A stretch of DNA of 64,000 nucleotides from Cryptomeria japonica (Eukaryota > Streptophyta > Pinopsida > Cupressales > Cupressaceae): the NCBI RefSeq assembly GCF_030272615.1, contig NC_081414.1, positions 335,809,927 to 335,873,926 of the forward strand, read 5' to 3'. Shown here piece by piece: positions 11,881 to 23,359 of this stretch; within the stretch, counting starts at the first letter, position 1, and the number at the start of each line of letters is the position of its first letter. The notes under the pieces are model-generated. The model was not told where the DNA came from. It saw only the letters and a program-made list of their open reading frames with translations, and made no database searches. Made by a program: the position numbers and the translations under genes.

Positions 11881-12777
11881 ACCATAAATCGACAATCCCC
11901 CACACAGCTTCGAATTAGAAGTGGCCCTACCCTTCACAAGGTTATAGACAAGGGAACTATTAATGACTATCATTTGACTTCTAGTGTGATGTCCTACATA
12001 GCCTAATTACTCATAAAACTATAGATATATGTCTAACTATGCATGATGATCTCAACTAAACTATGCAAATTAGAACATAGTGTACCATCTAGATGCAAAT
12101 AGAGATTAATTGTATCACTTCAAATGGCCTGAGTTTCATATTAATGACATTTATTAAGAAGTGTAGTCGAAAACACCTCTACTCGACTTGGATTATTATA
12201 GTCATCCTATAGTTACAACTCAATTAACTCAAAATCTATTTAAGAGTTGACATGGAACTTCTCATTATGTGCTCTCGTATTTTATGGAGTTTGGCTGCAA
12301 CCACATGTTCACATGTCAAAATGGAGAAACAAGTTTGTTTAACAATGTCACTTATCAAAAATAGCATAACTCAATTAATTAAGCAACATGCAATTAATAT
12401 CACCCTTCACGTACTTGTGACTTGGTGTGCATTATTGTGACTTACAAAGGTAGAAGACTTGTTGTTTTAGCAAAACAACTTCTCCTATGTCATTAGTTTA
12501 ACATGGTTTTGAAACTAGTCTTAAAACATTTTTTCAACTTTTTAAATGTCTAAAAAGACTCTTTTAGACCCAAATTGGTTTAAATAAGCGAGTTAATTGT
12601 TATGAATGAAACTCATATAAAGAACAACTTATTAGCTACCTTAGAAAAAGACCAAAAAATAAACTTTCTTTATTATTCATAATGCACTTAAAAATAAACC
12701 TCATAGCTTTTATACTTTCATATGTGTATATAATTACTCATATGTATACATATGGGCATAGTAATACTAATATGATT

Positions 12778-12925
12778 CTCTCGACTGTAAACTACCATTC
12801 CCATTCCAAACATTTTGCTAAATAGATGGAAGCCATATTTTCCTTGCTCTTCTTGTGTTTATGGTTTGGTATATTCTATTATCTTCTCTAAAAGCAAAAA
12901 GTGTAAATAGGTCTATTTAAATGGT
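12778..12925 (+). pseudogene. Relic of a P450 5' end (unit A)
   Basis: The sequence gactgtaaactaccatt, then attccaaacatttt and atggaagcc, parallels the 5' UTR and start of the intact P450 (24451-24497). The following codons read EAIFSLLFLCLWFGIFYYLL, a hydrophobic anchor like that of the intact protein, and then hit stops. Homology ends after about 45 codons. It is the stub of an older tandem P450 copy that predates the 10-kb duplication, since unit B carries it too. Confidence 0.7.
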
Positions 12926-13139
12926 TAATTATTTGGCTAAATTTGTCTCATATTATTGAATGTTAAAATTAGTCAATCTCATGCCTATCGAGGACTAATG
13001 CATATGTTTTGATGATCTTCATTGATGTCAAGAAAATAATATATACATGAGTAATAGTTATCAAGAGTAACAATTATGCAACAAATAAAAGAACTTTTAC
13101 ATGAAAAACTGTATAACAATGTAACCAATGTTACTTAGT

Positions 13140-13690
13140 TATGCCAACATTACCCTCTATTACATTATTCCTGTAAAAGGACCACCGAGACCTATAAAAA
13201 AAAAAAACCTTCCCAAGGTCCCCCCCTTAAGGCCTACATAACAAAATTTGTTGATTACATAAAATAAATGTATATATTTGAGAAGATATGGTGAAATGCT
13301 CCCTACACTGTTGCTTGGGTTCATCTTGACTCCACCTCCCCTCGATGTTGTTAGTATGCATGCAATTATTTGATCAGGTGTGATTGTGAAAGCTATGGAG
13401 TTCATGGTTCTCATTCCTATTGCCACTTAGATTTCCATGGATTCTACTACTTGTGGAAGATGGTCCCAGCCTCTCCATTGCCATCTCCCAAGCAACACAC
13501 TGATTGGCTATACATTGACAAATTTCCTCATCTACAAATCGCCAATTCCCCAATCTATACTTGACAATGTTTTTGAGTAGAATGATAATGACACTAATGC
13601 TCTCACTAGATGTGAGTCGATTGATGATTGTGCCGCTAGTGATATTTGGGGGAAGCAACATGATTACTATCCTCCTCTCCCAGTCAACGT
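13140..13690 (-). other. Unrecognised exon-like segment (unit A)
   Basis: Minus-strand frames 13374-13661 (begins MLLPPNITSGTIINRLTSSE) and 13160-13426 are open and mostly preserved in unit B at 23367-23895. The peptide is not low-complexity and contains runs such as GNWRFVDEEICQCIANQCV, so it could be a fragment of a gene or transposon. I do not recognise the family and see no splice structure. Confidence 0.3.
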
Positions 13691-14172
13691 AGCTTTATTT
13701 CCTTAGTTTTTTTCTATAGACTTGACCATTGATATTTAATACTTTTGTTAGGCTTTGTCAATATACCATCTTCCATTGTACTATTAAGTATGAATATTGA
13801 AATATTTCTCTATTATTAATATAAAATTTAATTAAACAAAATATTCAATAAAAAAATTATCCTTCACTATTCTTATTCTAATTTTATTATAAAATTTAAA
13901 TTAAATTTTATTTTATAAAACCATTTCTTATAATCCACTTAAATAATTGATAAATACTTATTAATTCTTTTAAAGTTCCCACCATAATATATCAAACTCA
14001 GTCAGCATTAATGCATAACTATACATTACCGGTGAAAGTGGATATTTAATCGCATCGTACAAGAAAAATATGACTTATTGTGGGGCGCATGGCTATCCCC
14101 ACGGATGAAAATTTATAGTTTTGGGTAATATGCATCACTCGAATTTACTCACTTTAATGACCGAGGACGCTA

Positions 14173-15609
14173 TGACCCTTGCGGCTTATCCCATAGTAGG
14201 CTCAGCCTACGAGATCGCTACAAATCGCAATAGGTTTCTGTTATGGCTAACAGAAACACTCCAAAAAATGCCAACGAAAACCTTTGTGACCAAACGACCC
14301 GGTGGAACTATGGATGTCTGTACTGCAGATCCTGCAAACGTGGAGTATATGCTCATAACCAACTTCGAAAACTATCCGTAAGGAGAACGTTTCACCTTTC
14401 TTCTCCATGATTTCTTGGGTCGAGGCTTCTTCAATGCCGATGGAGAGCTGTGGAAGATGCAGAGGAAGACCGCCAGCTATGAGTTCAATACCAAGTCTCT
14501 CAGAAGCTTCGTGGTGGAGACTGTACAGTGGGAGATTCGGAACCGGTTGGTGCCAGTGCTGTCAAGCGCATCTAAAACAGGCAGGTCTTTAGATTTGCAA
14601 GATGTTTTGCAAAGGTTTGGATTTGACAATATCTGCAGGGTTGCTTTTGGGGTGGATCCCGCCTGCCTACTCCCCTCAATGCCCACTTCACCATTTGCAG
14701 AAGCTTTTCTCGATGCCACAGATCTTAGCGCCGGGAGGTTCATGTATGCTGTTCCCTTTCTCTGGAGAGTCAAGCGCATGCTTAACATCGGCTCTGAAAA
14801 GCGCCTACGCAGAGCACTCAAAGTAGTCGATGAATTTGCTTCGGAAGTGGTAAGTTCTAGAAGGAAGCAGATCTCAGTGGAACGCCTTGAAAGAAATGAT
14901 CTGCTTTCAAGGTTCATAGCAGTTCTCATAGATAATTCAAATCGGTTCGACAAGGAGGTTTATTTCGAAGATGATAAAAAATTGAGTGGTACGATAGATA
15001 CTTTTTTGAAGGAAACGGTGGTGAGCTATTTTTTGGCAGGCAGGGATAGTACTTCCGTTGCTCTAACATGGTTTTTCTGGCTGCTGACTTGTTACCCAAG
15101 GGTGGAGGAAAGCATTCACTCTGACATCTTACAGATCTTGGCTAAGAGATTGCAGCCCACAACAGCTGATGAAGAAGGGATTAGTTCATTTTTGAAGAAT
15201 TGAAGGATATGCAATATCTGCATGCTGCTCTGTGCGAGTCAATGAGACTTTACCCTCCTGTGCCTGTGGATACTAAATATGTCTCCAGAGATGATGTTTT
15301 AACAGTAGTTATGCGATGGGCAGGATGGAAAATATTTGGGGTAGTGATTGTTTGCAGTTCAAGCCTGAGAGATGGTTAGAAAACGGGGAATTTGTGGGAG
15401 AAAACCCGTGTAAGTTTCCAGTATTTCATGCTGGGCCTCGAGTATGTCTGAGTAAAGAGATGGCATTCATACAGATGAAATCAGTGGGGGCTTCTATCAT
15501 TCATGGATTCAGAATTAAGGTAGAAGATGGGATTAGGTGTCCCGACTATGTGCTTTCTCTGACAATGCGCATGACAGGAGGGTTACCTGTCACAGTAGCA
15601 TGTCGCTGA
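14173..15609 (+). pseudogene. CYP94-like cytochrome P450 pseudogene (unit A)
   Basis: This sequence is about 98.5% identical to the intact gene at 24487-26061 but broken many times. A deletion of about 190 bp, filled with gacccttgcggc, joins gacgctat directly to ttatccc; it removes the TATA box, 5' UTR and first 37 or so codons. Lys becomes a TAA stop at 14379-14381. One base is lost near 15190, causing a frameshift. Forty bases are lost at 15302 (after gtttta), next to the region encoding the K-helix. The haem loop reads FHAGPRVCLS, with Gly changed to Ser. The I-helix AGRDST and ExxR residues remain. It is a dead tandem copy with no evident coding capacity. Confidence 0.93.
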
Positions 15610-15619
15610 CGTACCTAGT

Positions 15620-16014
15620 CCAGTAGCATGTTGTATGTATTGGTTAATTTTTTTTAAGGACTGTGTACTCTAGACTTCTTAAGTTATGATTATGAGTAAT
15701 TAATTGTAGAAAATTATAGGGCATAAAATGATATTTTCGATAAGTCTATCTTTAAATAATGACATATTATTGAATTATTTGTTAGATAAATAGTGTTAAA
15801 TTTTTATTATTTTCATGTATATATTGATTATCAATTAATGTATAAACAATTAGGTTGGATGTATGGTTAAATAAGTGTTACATAGCGGCGACTAATTATT
15901 TTTATAACATTATAATAATGTTTTTTGTTTAGCAATGAAAAGATAATATAAATGTCATGTTGATTTCAAGTAATGATGTTTAACATATACAATAGACATC
16001 CAAATAGGAGTGGA
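15620..16014. other. Non-coding P450 3' flank (unit A)
   Basis: This AT-rich sequence matches 26075-26504, except that unit A has lost about 40 bp just after gtccagt. No ORF or recognised polyadenylation signal was seen. Confidence 0.5.
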
Positions 16015-16690
16015 AAATAAATAGGACTACTTTGTTTTGTTGATTCTATTATATTTAGCATAAAATAGTTTATGTAGTGATATGCTTTTACAACAAGAAG
16101 AAAAAGAAATGATCTTTTTACTTTTAAATTTACAATGTTAATAATTTAATAATTATCTTACAACATATTGTCAAACTTGTGAATATTATTTTATAGGAAA
16201 AATATAGTATATTTGAAATCATTTTAAATAATAAATAGTTTTTCAAATTTAGAAAAGATTTAGTTATAATGATAACAAGAAAGAGCGAGTAGATTAATTT
16301 TTTTCTTAATATTAAATTATATTTACACTTCAAATCTAATAAACCTAATAAACTAATATATATAGACTCTTTCATGAAAATGTTAAATAATATATTTAAA
16401 TTATTGATTAATTACATAAAGATCATTATATATAGTGATACTAGAATTACCATTTCATGAATATGCTAAGTTAAAAGAACACAAGGAATTGAAACATGAC
16501 AACTACTATCAAATGTATTCATTAAGAGGTTATTCCTTACTAAATGTGAAGAATATGGACTTGCATATGAAATAATTTATAATTGTTTAAAAAACAATTT
16601 TTATATGATAGGAATTTGAAACATTTAAAATAAATGTCAATTATAAATATATATTATATATTTATATGTATAAATGAAAACTAGATATTA
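16015..16690 (+). repeat. Dispersed AT-rich repeat (unit A copy)
   Basis: This aligns in reverse orientation with 300-1005 and directly with 26505-27175. It is non-coding. Confidence 0.7.
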
Positions 16691-16699
16691 CAATCCAAG

Positions 16700-17820
16700 A
16701 CATCTACCATTAAAACAAGAGTTGCAGAGTAGCAAAATTCCTACCCAAATAGTGGCATAACGCTTTTGTTTTTGTTTGACTGAGGTTTGGACTTGCCATG
16801 TAATCTCTATATTATTAAATGCAAAGCTCCAATCATCCAACTGAAAGTCTTCATGCCTTCATTATGCTCTCTTTGATGTGCTACTGTCTAGAAAAACAAT
16901 GCCATCATGAAAATTATCTAGAATAGGAAGGAGGTGACAGATTAATTTGAATTATGAAAATTTTGAAATGTTGTATATGAATTTGATACCATTTTGTCAA
17001 ACTCAAATGTTCTGATAGATTTTAGTAAAAAGTAATAAATCTAGGACTAATGACCCTATACTTGTTCTATTATTGAAAGAACACTGAAAGACAAAATCGA
17101 GTCTTGAATAAAAACAAGGAGAAAATTTTATAAATTCTTAAATGACTATATTTAAACACTGTATAAAGTATATGTTGGTTGCTCTTAACAGCTACAACCC
17201 AAAGTACCTCACTCTGCCTTTTTTCTTTTATCATTCCCACAAACATAAAAGAGACCTTAAAAGGCCCAAATGTTTTTCAAAAGCAACATAAGTAGAATTT
17301 TTCCACAGATCTACCCTTATCTTCTTCCAGTTGCACTCATCACATGAAGGTCTAGTCAAGGCAAAGATGAGCTGAGTTGTACATAACATAAAATAAAAGC
17401 TAAACATCTACAACAACACTAGCATGACAAAACACATACAAGTGAGCACATGTCTACATTACTAGCTTTTGTACAGGCATTGAGTTCCAAATCCAATTGA
17501 TACAGATTCAACTACAAGCTAGGCGAGCTTGTGTAATATGACTGTTCAACTTAATGTTCTACACAAAAAATTGAAGTAATCATGAAAAACAATTCAATGG
17601 CTTTGGATTACAAAATGCTAGATGAAATACAATTGAACAAATACAACTCAACAACATTGAACTCATTTCCACATCAACCTTAGTCGGAAAGAAAACAAAC
17701 TATATCATAAATGATATTGTATTTAGAATTGATATAAACCTAGAAAATCATAATTTTTTTGCCCAACACCAAAATCTTGAGATGGTATTCATGTCATTTC
17801 TAATAAATTCCAATATAACA
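16700..17820. other. Non-coding sequence, nothing recognised (unit A)
   Basis: This is conserved with unit B at 27185-28310. It has no convincing coding frame and may be an intron or intergenic sequence. Confidence 0.4.
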
Positions 17821-17824
17821 ATAT

Positions 17825-17986
17825 TTAATTAGAGTCAAATTTTAATGCAAGGTAGTTTTCTGTCAAACCTAACCACCATAACATCTTGTAATGCATAAAT
17901 ACTACTTTTGGAAATTGTTTTAGTGGAACACTCAGATTCTTGACTCCAGTCATTGAGGGATCATCAAGAGCTTGATCACTCTGTAG
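17825..17986 (-). other. Exon-like fragment (unit A)
   Basis: On the minus strand a good splice acceptor (ttctacag) precedes an open frame beginning SDQALDDPSMTGVKNLSVPL, which ends at a stop at 17825. The frame is kept in unit B (28312-28473). The composition looks like an ordinary globular protein exon. I do not recognise the gene. It may belong with the minus-strand fragments at 21310-22099. Confidence 0.3.
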
Positions 17987-18209
17987 AATGAAATGCAAAT
18001 GTGCAAATGCTATATTACACAAATCTACTACTTATAGACAATTAGGTTTTCTGCTAATGCCCAATGTCTCACAAATCCAAAAGATCCCATATGAATGCAT
18101 GCCAATTATGAAGTGCAAATTAGATGATGTAGATATTGATACAATCTATGCCAGTGTTGGTCTTCGTACCATCCTACAGGTAATAAATACTCATTAGTAA
18201 TGGGTTAAG

Positions 18210-19427
18210 TTTGATATAGTGTATTTGCAGAAAGAGAGCATTTTGGATTAGAAAACAATGTTAAATTTTCTAAACAATTTTAAAATAATTCTTAAGTTTT
18301 TAATTGAAACATATGGAATTGACATCTCATAAATTAATGCAACCTAAGGATATCAATCATCCATTGCAACATTGGCAAATGAATATGTTATGCTACAATC
18401 CTGATAAGAGAGTTGTACACTTGGATTTTATCACTTTGTTGCAAAAAAAAAAGAAAAAAATATTTTAAAGTGTAAGTATGTGATCTAGATTTATTATAGA
18501 AAAATGAGTGATTTCAGAAATGAGAAACATATTACAAAAAGAAAAACAAACATAAATAGCTAGATATAGAAAAAAGATGCAGAAGTACCTGGATTTGAAA
18601 ATACGAGAAGCAATTGCCAAGCACGAGTGTTAGGAACTTAATTTGAATATGTGTCTAAAACAACACAAGGAAATTCGATAAGAAAATCAGAATACAAAAT
18701 GCATTACCATAGGGATCATAGAAGACAAGGAAAGGAGTCATGAACATGACAGATCACCACAAGAAAATAATGATATATAACAACACGTAAAAGGGACAGT
18801 CAAACTATGACTCTTAAAGAGTAAAGAGAAATGATCCAAGACTTATGAATGTTTTCATATGAGCAATCATGCTAATATTGAAATTCCAAAAGATAGCAAG
18901 AACACAATTAAGATAGTCTACTTATAAGGAGTAATGAGGCCACGAAATATAGAGATGAAGGGTATTTCTTTAAAACCATCGATGTAATGAAATCCCTAAT
19001 GACAAGATGGGAATGACACAAGTTTGTAACAATCCTCATTGAAAGAATAGTCATAAAATGCAATGGCACTTCCAAACCATACAATATCAAGAGAGATCAT
19101 CATAATCACAACTATGGTCATGCAAATAATAATCAATGTAGTCAACTCATGGTTCTATTTGGATCTTCTGGATCACAAGTAATTATAAAAAGAATTCATG
19201 ATGGTGCAAGTTGATTCTTGAAAAGATAAGAGCCCTATATATATCATATAGTTGAGGAAATGGTAAAGAATATAGAAGGAGAATGCAACTTGCATTCTTT
19301 TAATATTATCAAAAAGATCAAATTGAAAACCAAAAGGGAGACTAACTGTTCACTGGAACTAGCTGCTTTAATATTTTACATTTGATTTTTTATTTTAATA
19401 AATTATATAATGATTCTTCTATATCAA
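18210..19427. other. Non-coding sequence, nothing recognised (unit A)
   Basis: This is shared with unit B at 28690-29914. Only short frames are present and none has a recognisable motif. Confidence 0.4.
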
Positions 19428-19446
19428 AACATATTTAGATCCAACA

Positions 19447-21225
19447 GAATGCATGTATGGGTAGGAATGGGCGAGCTACTGGAAGCAGATGAGCTAGGGT
19501 TTCTGTGGGTGAAAGGAGGATGGGAGGGAACGGGTGAGCTGTTGGAAGCGGAGCTTGGGTTTTTGTGGGTGAAGACTCAGATGAAGAGGCTAAAGATGAT
19601 GATGCAAATGGGCTGGGAGAAGGTCTTTTCTTTTCAGCCTGTGCTTGTTGTTTTTCCCTACGCAACGGTTTCGCTTTTGGTTGTAGTTTTCTGGAGATCT
19701 GAGCTGATTACGGTGGGGAAGGAGGTGATGTTTTCCTCTAGTTTTCCCCTGATATCCTTGGCAAGGGATGGGGACTATAAGATTTTTTTGGGTGTTGGAG
19801 GCAGGGCTATGTTTGGTTACAGGAAGGTGCAACGATTATGGTGGGTGCTCTTGGGTTTGGGAGTGAGCTATTTTCTTTGCAGCCTTGGAGATGGAAGCCC
19901 CAGTCTTTTGGGGTTGGGGTTTCCCAAATATGTGGTTGGTTTTCTATGGGTTTTTCTCTGCATACATTTTGTGGGGCTTCCACTCTTTTGGGTGGATTGG
20001 CTATTTTGGATGACATGTTGCTTTTGTTCATTGGCTTCTTTATGTTGACCCTCTATTCTTTCCTGGTTTATTTCTTGGTGAGGTTTTTTAATGCTCTTTT
20101 TGCCAATTCTCATGGATCTTTGTATGAGGTGTTTTTCTCTCCTATGGAGGTGGAGTGGTGGCTTGGGTTTTGGGCCGTGTTTGAGCTGTCTGGGCAGTCA
20201 AGCTACTATTTTTCTCGTTCTATTAAGGTGGCCCTTTCTCCTATTGAGGTGGAGAGTAGGTGTGGGAGATTTTCTCGGCTATTGCTATTCATGTTGTTGG
20301 TTGAGGGAGCCAGTCAAAACCCTCATGGTTTTCTTCGCAGACGGTTTTGGGTTTACAGTTTTCCCTCTGTTTCCCAGAATGGTTTGCTGGTTGTGGGAGC
20401 CTGTAAAAACCCTCTTGGCTAGATTATTCTTTCAGGGCAAGATTTTATTTTCTCGGCCTTAGCAGGTTATGGGAGCCTTGCAAAACCCACTTTCATGTCG
20501 GCCTATGTTTCTTCTTGTCCTATTGAGGTGGCCCTTTCTCCTATTGAGGTGGAGAATAGGTGTGAAGGAGCATACTGGTTGTTGCAGTTCGTACTACTGG
20601 CTGAGGGAGCTGGTCTCAACCCTCATGGTGGTCTTCATAGATGGTTCTGGGTTCATAGTTTTATCACTGTGTCCTAGAATGGTTTGCTGGTTGTGGGAGC
20701 CTGTAAAAACCCTCCTGGCCAGATTGTGCATACAGGTAATGTTGTTATTTTTTGGGCCTTAGAAGGTTTTGGGAGCCTTGTAAAACCCACTTTCAAGGTT
20801 GAGGGAGCCTGGAAAAACCCTCTATTTTTAATTTTATTTTTGGGACTGGCTAGTTGCTAGCAATTTTCAAGGGCCCAGTCTGGCCATTGTTTGTTTTTGG
20901 TTAGGTATTGGTTGTGTGGTCTTTTGTGGCCAGGAGCTTCTGTTACAGGTTATGGGAGCCTGGGAAAACCCTTATTCTAGTTGTGAGAGCCTTGATATAA
21001 CCCTTGAGATAGTGAAAGGCTTTGGCCCCATCCTCTTTCAGCTAGATTTCATTGATACCTCTTTGCTGCTAGGCTGGTTTTAGGTTGTTGTTTATCTTTG
21101 ATGTATCATTTGCAGTTGTCTGTTTTGGGTTTCAGATCCTGGTAAAATCCAAGAGTTTCAGGTCCCTTCAAAGCTTGTTGTATGTGGTTTCAGGTCCCCT
21201 CAAAACCTGTTTACCTAATCAAAAA
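19447..21225 (+). mobile_element. Retroposon with LINE-like tail and 19-bp target duplication (unit A)
   Basis: A 19-bp direct repeat, aacatat(t/c)(t)cagatccaaca-type, flanks it at 19428-19446 and 21226-21244. The right side is preceded by tttacctaatcaaaaaa, the kind of 3' end seen on plant LINEs. The body is T/G-rich and has no RT. It begins with two tandem copies of a gagctgctggaagc module and then carries about nine degenerate gggagcctgtaaaaaccc-type repeats, inside two roughly 300-bp modules (20218-20497 and 20517-20797). The 212-codon frame at 19410-20048 starts upstream of the insertion and is not considered a gene. It is best read as a non-autonomous LINE derivative. Confidence 0.7.
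20218..20797 (+). repeat. Two tandem ~300-bp modules inside the retroposon (unit A)
   Basis: Each module runs from tattgaggtggccctttctc through gagggagc...ccctcatgg and gtttgctggttgtgggagcc to ggagccttg(c/t)aaaacccac. The modules differ at roughly 10-15% of positions. The same pair is present in unit B at 30708-31287. Confidence 0.75.
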
Positions 21226-21309
21226 AACATATTCAGATCCAACATCACACAAATGGAGAAGCATATTGTCTGGCACACAAATAGTAAAAGTAAGATAAAA
21301 AAGCATTTG

Positions 21310-22099
21310 TTTAGCTTGTGAAAATGTTTGCATACCTTAGAATATTGCAATGCATCCTTACAATTAAAATTAGAAAAGTGTCTTGAGACCCATAAAATGA
21401 TATTATGCTTCAAAGCTAATATATAAGATACTCTAAGAATTTGATTTTTAGAATTATGGAGAAAATTGACCAAATGAATCTTGACCTTTTATTTGTGCTT
21501 GTATTCTTCCAAACTTTGAATTTCATTATCTGATTTAGTTGTGCCAGAGGAACTCTCTAGAATTTTCAAGAGTTGCCCTACATTGGCATCTTCATCCCAT
21601 GAAAGGTTCTGTAAGCCTGCTTCCCTACCATATTTTAAATTAAATTGAAATTTGTTTGGAAATAGTATACTAGCCGATAAATGTGGCTACATGGTTAAAG
21701 AATTTATAGCAAAATCCATAGTGATTGACAAACAATACACAAGATTTTTCTTTTGGTGCAACTTTTCATAGTTTGGTTGCTTGTATATCCTCTAAAATCA
21801 TCTATTTTATGTGGTGCATAGCAAAATCTAGGGTGAATCATCCCAATCCAAAATTACAAATTCAAAAATCCCTAAGAAAACAATATATCATCATAATATA
21901 TGATTAATATATAGAAAGGCAATAGATTTATCTTGGATTTTTCATCATTTTATCAACGATTTACATCATTCTTGTAGGGTTTTAGTGTCATTTCAGAAAT
22001 ATTTGGTAGCCTAAGACAAAGGTGATCATTAATAGTACCCAAATTCAACAAATTTCAGCAAGGTTTTTTTCAAATATGTAGCAGAGCATTTGATTTCAA
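21310..22099 (-). other. Exon-like fragments cut by the duplication breakpoint (unit A)
   Basis: Minus-strand frames read SWDEDANVGQLL-type and LVNF..NSKNQILRV-type peptides. They run to DALQYSK followed by a gtatgc donor at about 21340. A further frame enters from the right edge (EIKC...) and is truncated exactly at the unit A/B junction. Unit B has the longer version to 32694. It is probably the remains of a multi-exon host gene; the family is not recognised. Confidence 0.35.
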
Positions 22100-22116
22100 T
22101 TAGAAGTGGCCCTACC
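22098..22116 (+). other. Templated filler at the tandem-duplication junction
   Basis: Between the end of unit A (gatttcaa) and the start of unit B (accataaatcgac) lies aattagaagtggccctacc. The same 19-mer occurs 48 bp downstream (22146-22164) and at 11913-11931. It overlaps the left side by aa and the right side by acc. Confidence 0.85.
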
Positions 22117-23011
22117 ATAAATCGACAATCCCCCCCACACCTTCCAATTAGAAGTGGCCCTACCCTTCACAAGGGTATAGACAAGGGAGCTATTAATGAC
22201 TATCATTTGACTTCTAGTGTGATGTCCTACATAGCCTAATTAACCATAAAACTATAGATATATGTCTAACTATGCATGATGATCTCAACTAAACTATGCA
22301 AATTAGAACATAGTGAACTGTCTGGATGCAAATAGAGATAATTGTATCACTTCAAATGGCCCGAGTTTTATATTAATGACACCGATTAAGAAGTGTAGTC
22401 GAAAACACCTCTACTCGACTTCGATTATTTTAGTCATCCTATAGTTACAACTCAGTTAACTCAAAATCTATTTAAGAGTTGACATGGAACTTCTCATTAT
22501 GTGCTCTCGTATTTTATGGAGTTTGGCTGCAACCACATGTTCACATGTCAAAATGGAAAAAAACAAGTTTGTTTAACAATGTCTCTTATCAAAAATAGCA
22601 TAACTCTTAATTAATTAAGCAACATGCAATTGATATCACCCTTCACGTACTTGTGACTTGGTGTGCATTATTGTGACTTGAAAAGGTAGAAGACTACTTG
22701 TTTTAGCAAAACAACTTCTCTTATGCCATTAGTTTAACATGGTTTTGAAACTAGTCTTAAAACATTTTTTCAACTTTTTAAATGTCTAGAAAGACTCTTT
22801 TAGACCCAAATTGGTTTAAATAAGTGAGTTAATTGTTATGAATGAAACTCATATAAAGAACAACTTATTAGTTGCCTTAGAAAAAGACCAAAAAATAAAC
22901 TTGCTTTATTATTCACAATGCACTTAAAAATAAACCTCATAGCATTTATACTTTCATATGTGTATATAATTACTCAAATGTATACATATGGGCATAGTAA
23001 TACTAATATGA

Positions 23012-23155
23012 TTCTCTAGACTGTAAACTACCATTCTCATTCCAAATATTTTCCTAAATAGATGGAAGCCATATTTTCCTTTCTCTTCTTGTGTTTATGG
23101 TTTGGTATATTCTATTATGTTCTCTAAAAGCAAAAAGTGCAAATAGGTCTATTTA
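23012..23155 (+). pseudogene. Relic of a P450 5' end (unit B)
   Basis: This is the counterpart of 12778-12925. Leader-like gactgtaaactaccatt is followed by a start codon and EAIFSFLFLCLWFGIFYYVL, then stops. It lies about 1.4 kb upstream of the intact P450 in the same orientation, so it is the stub of an earlier tandem copy. Confidence 0.7.
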
Positions 23156-23359
23156 AATGGTTAATTATTTGGCTAAATTTGTCTCATATTATTGAATGTT
23201 AAAATTAGTCAATCTCATGCCTATCAAGGACTAATGCATATGTTTTGATGATCTTCATTGATGTCAAGAAAATAATATATACATGAGTAATAGTTATCAA
23301 GAGTAACAATTACGTAGCAAATAAAAGAACTTTTACATGAAAAACTGTATAACAATGTA

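Larger units (their letters stand above)
11881..22099 (+). repeat. Tandem segmental duplication, unit A
   Basis: This unit matches 22114-32587 collinearly at roughly 97-99% identity. The offset is 10233 at the left end and 10411 inside the P450; the 178-bp step is a deletion in unit A. Landmarks present in both units are the P450 5' relic, the P450 gene, the dispersed AT-rich repeat, exon-like fragments and the retroposon. The right end breaks inside an exon-like segment (…gcatttgatttcaa). Confidence 0.95.

Noticed and set aside
19410-20048. 212-codon ORF
   Set aside because: It begins outside the retroposon and crosses its boundary. It is hydrophobic because of T/G-rich sequence and breaks in the duplicate.
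20218-20997. Regularly spaced gggagcc repeats as a possible CRISPR-like or satellite array
   Set aside because: Repeats are degenerate, spacing is irregular, and they lie inside a retroposon with target duplications in plant DNA.
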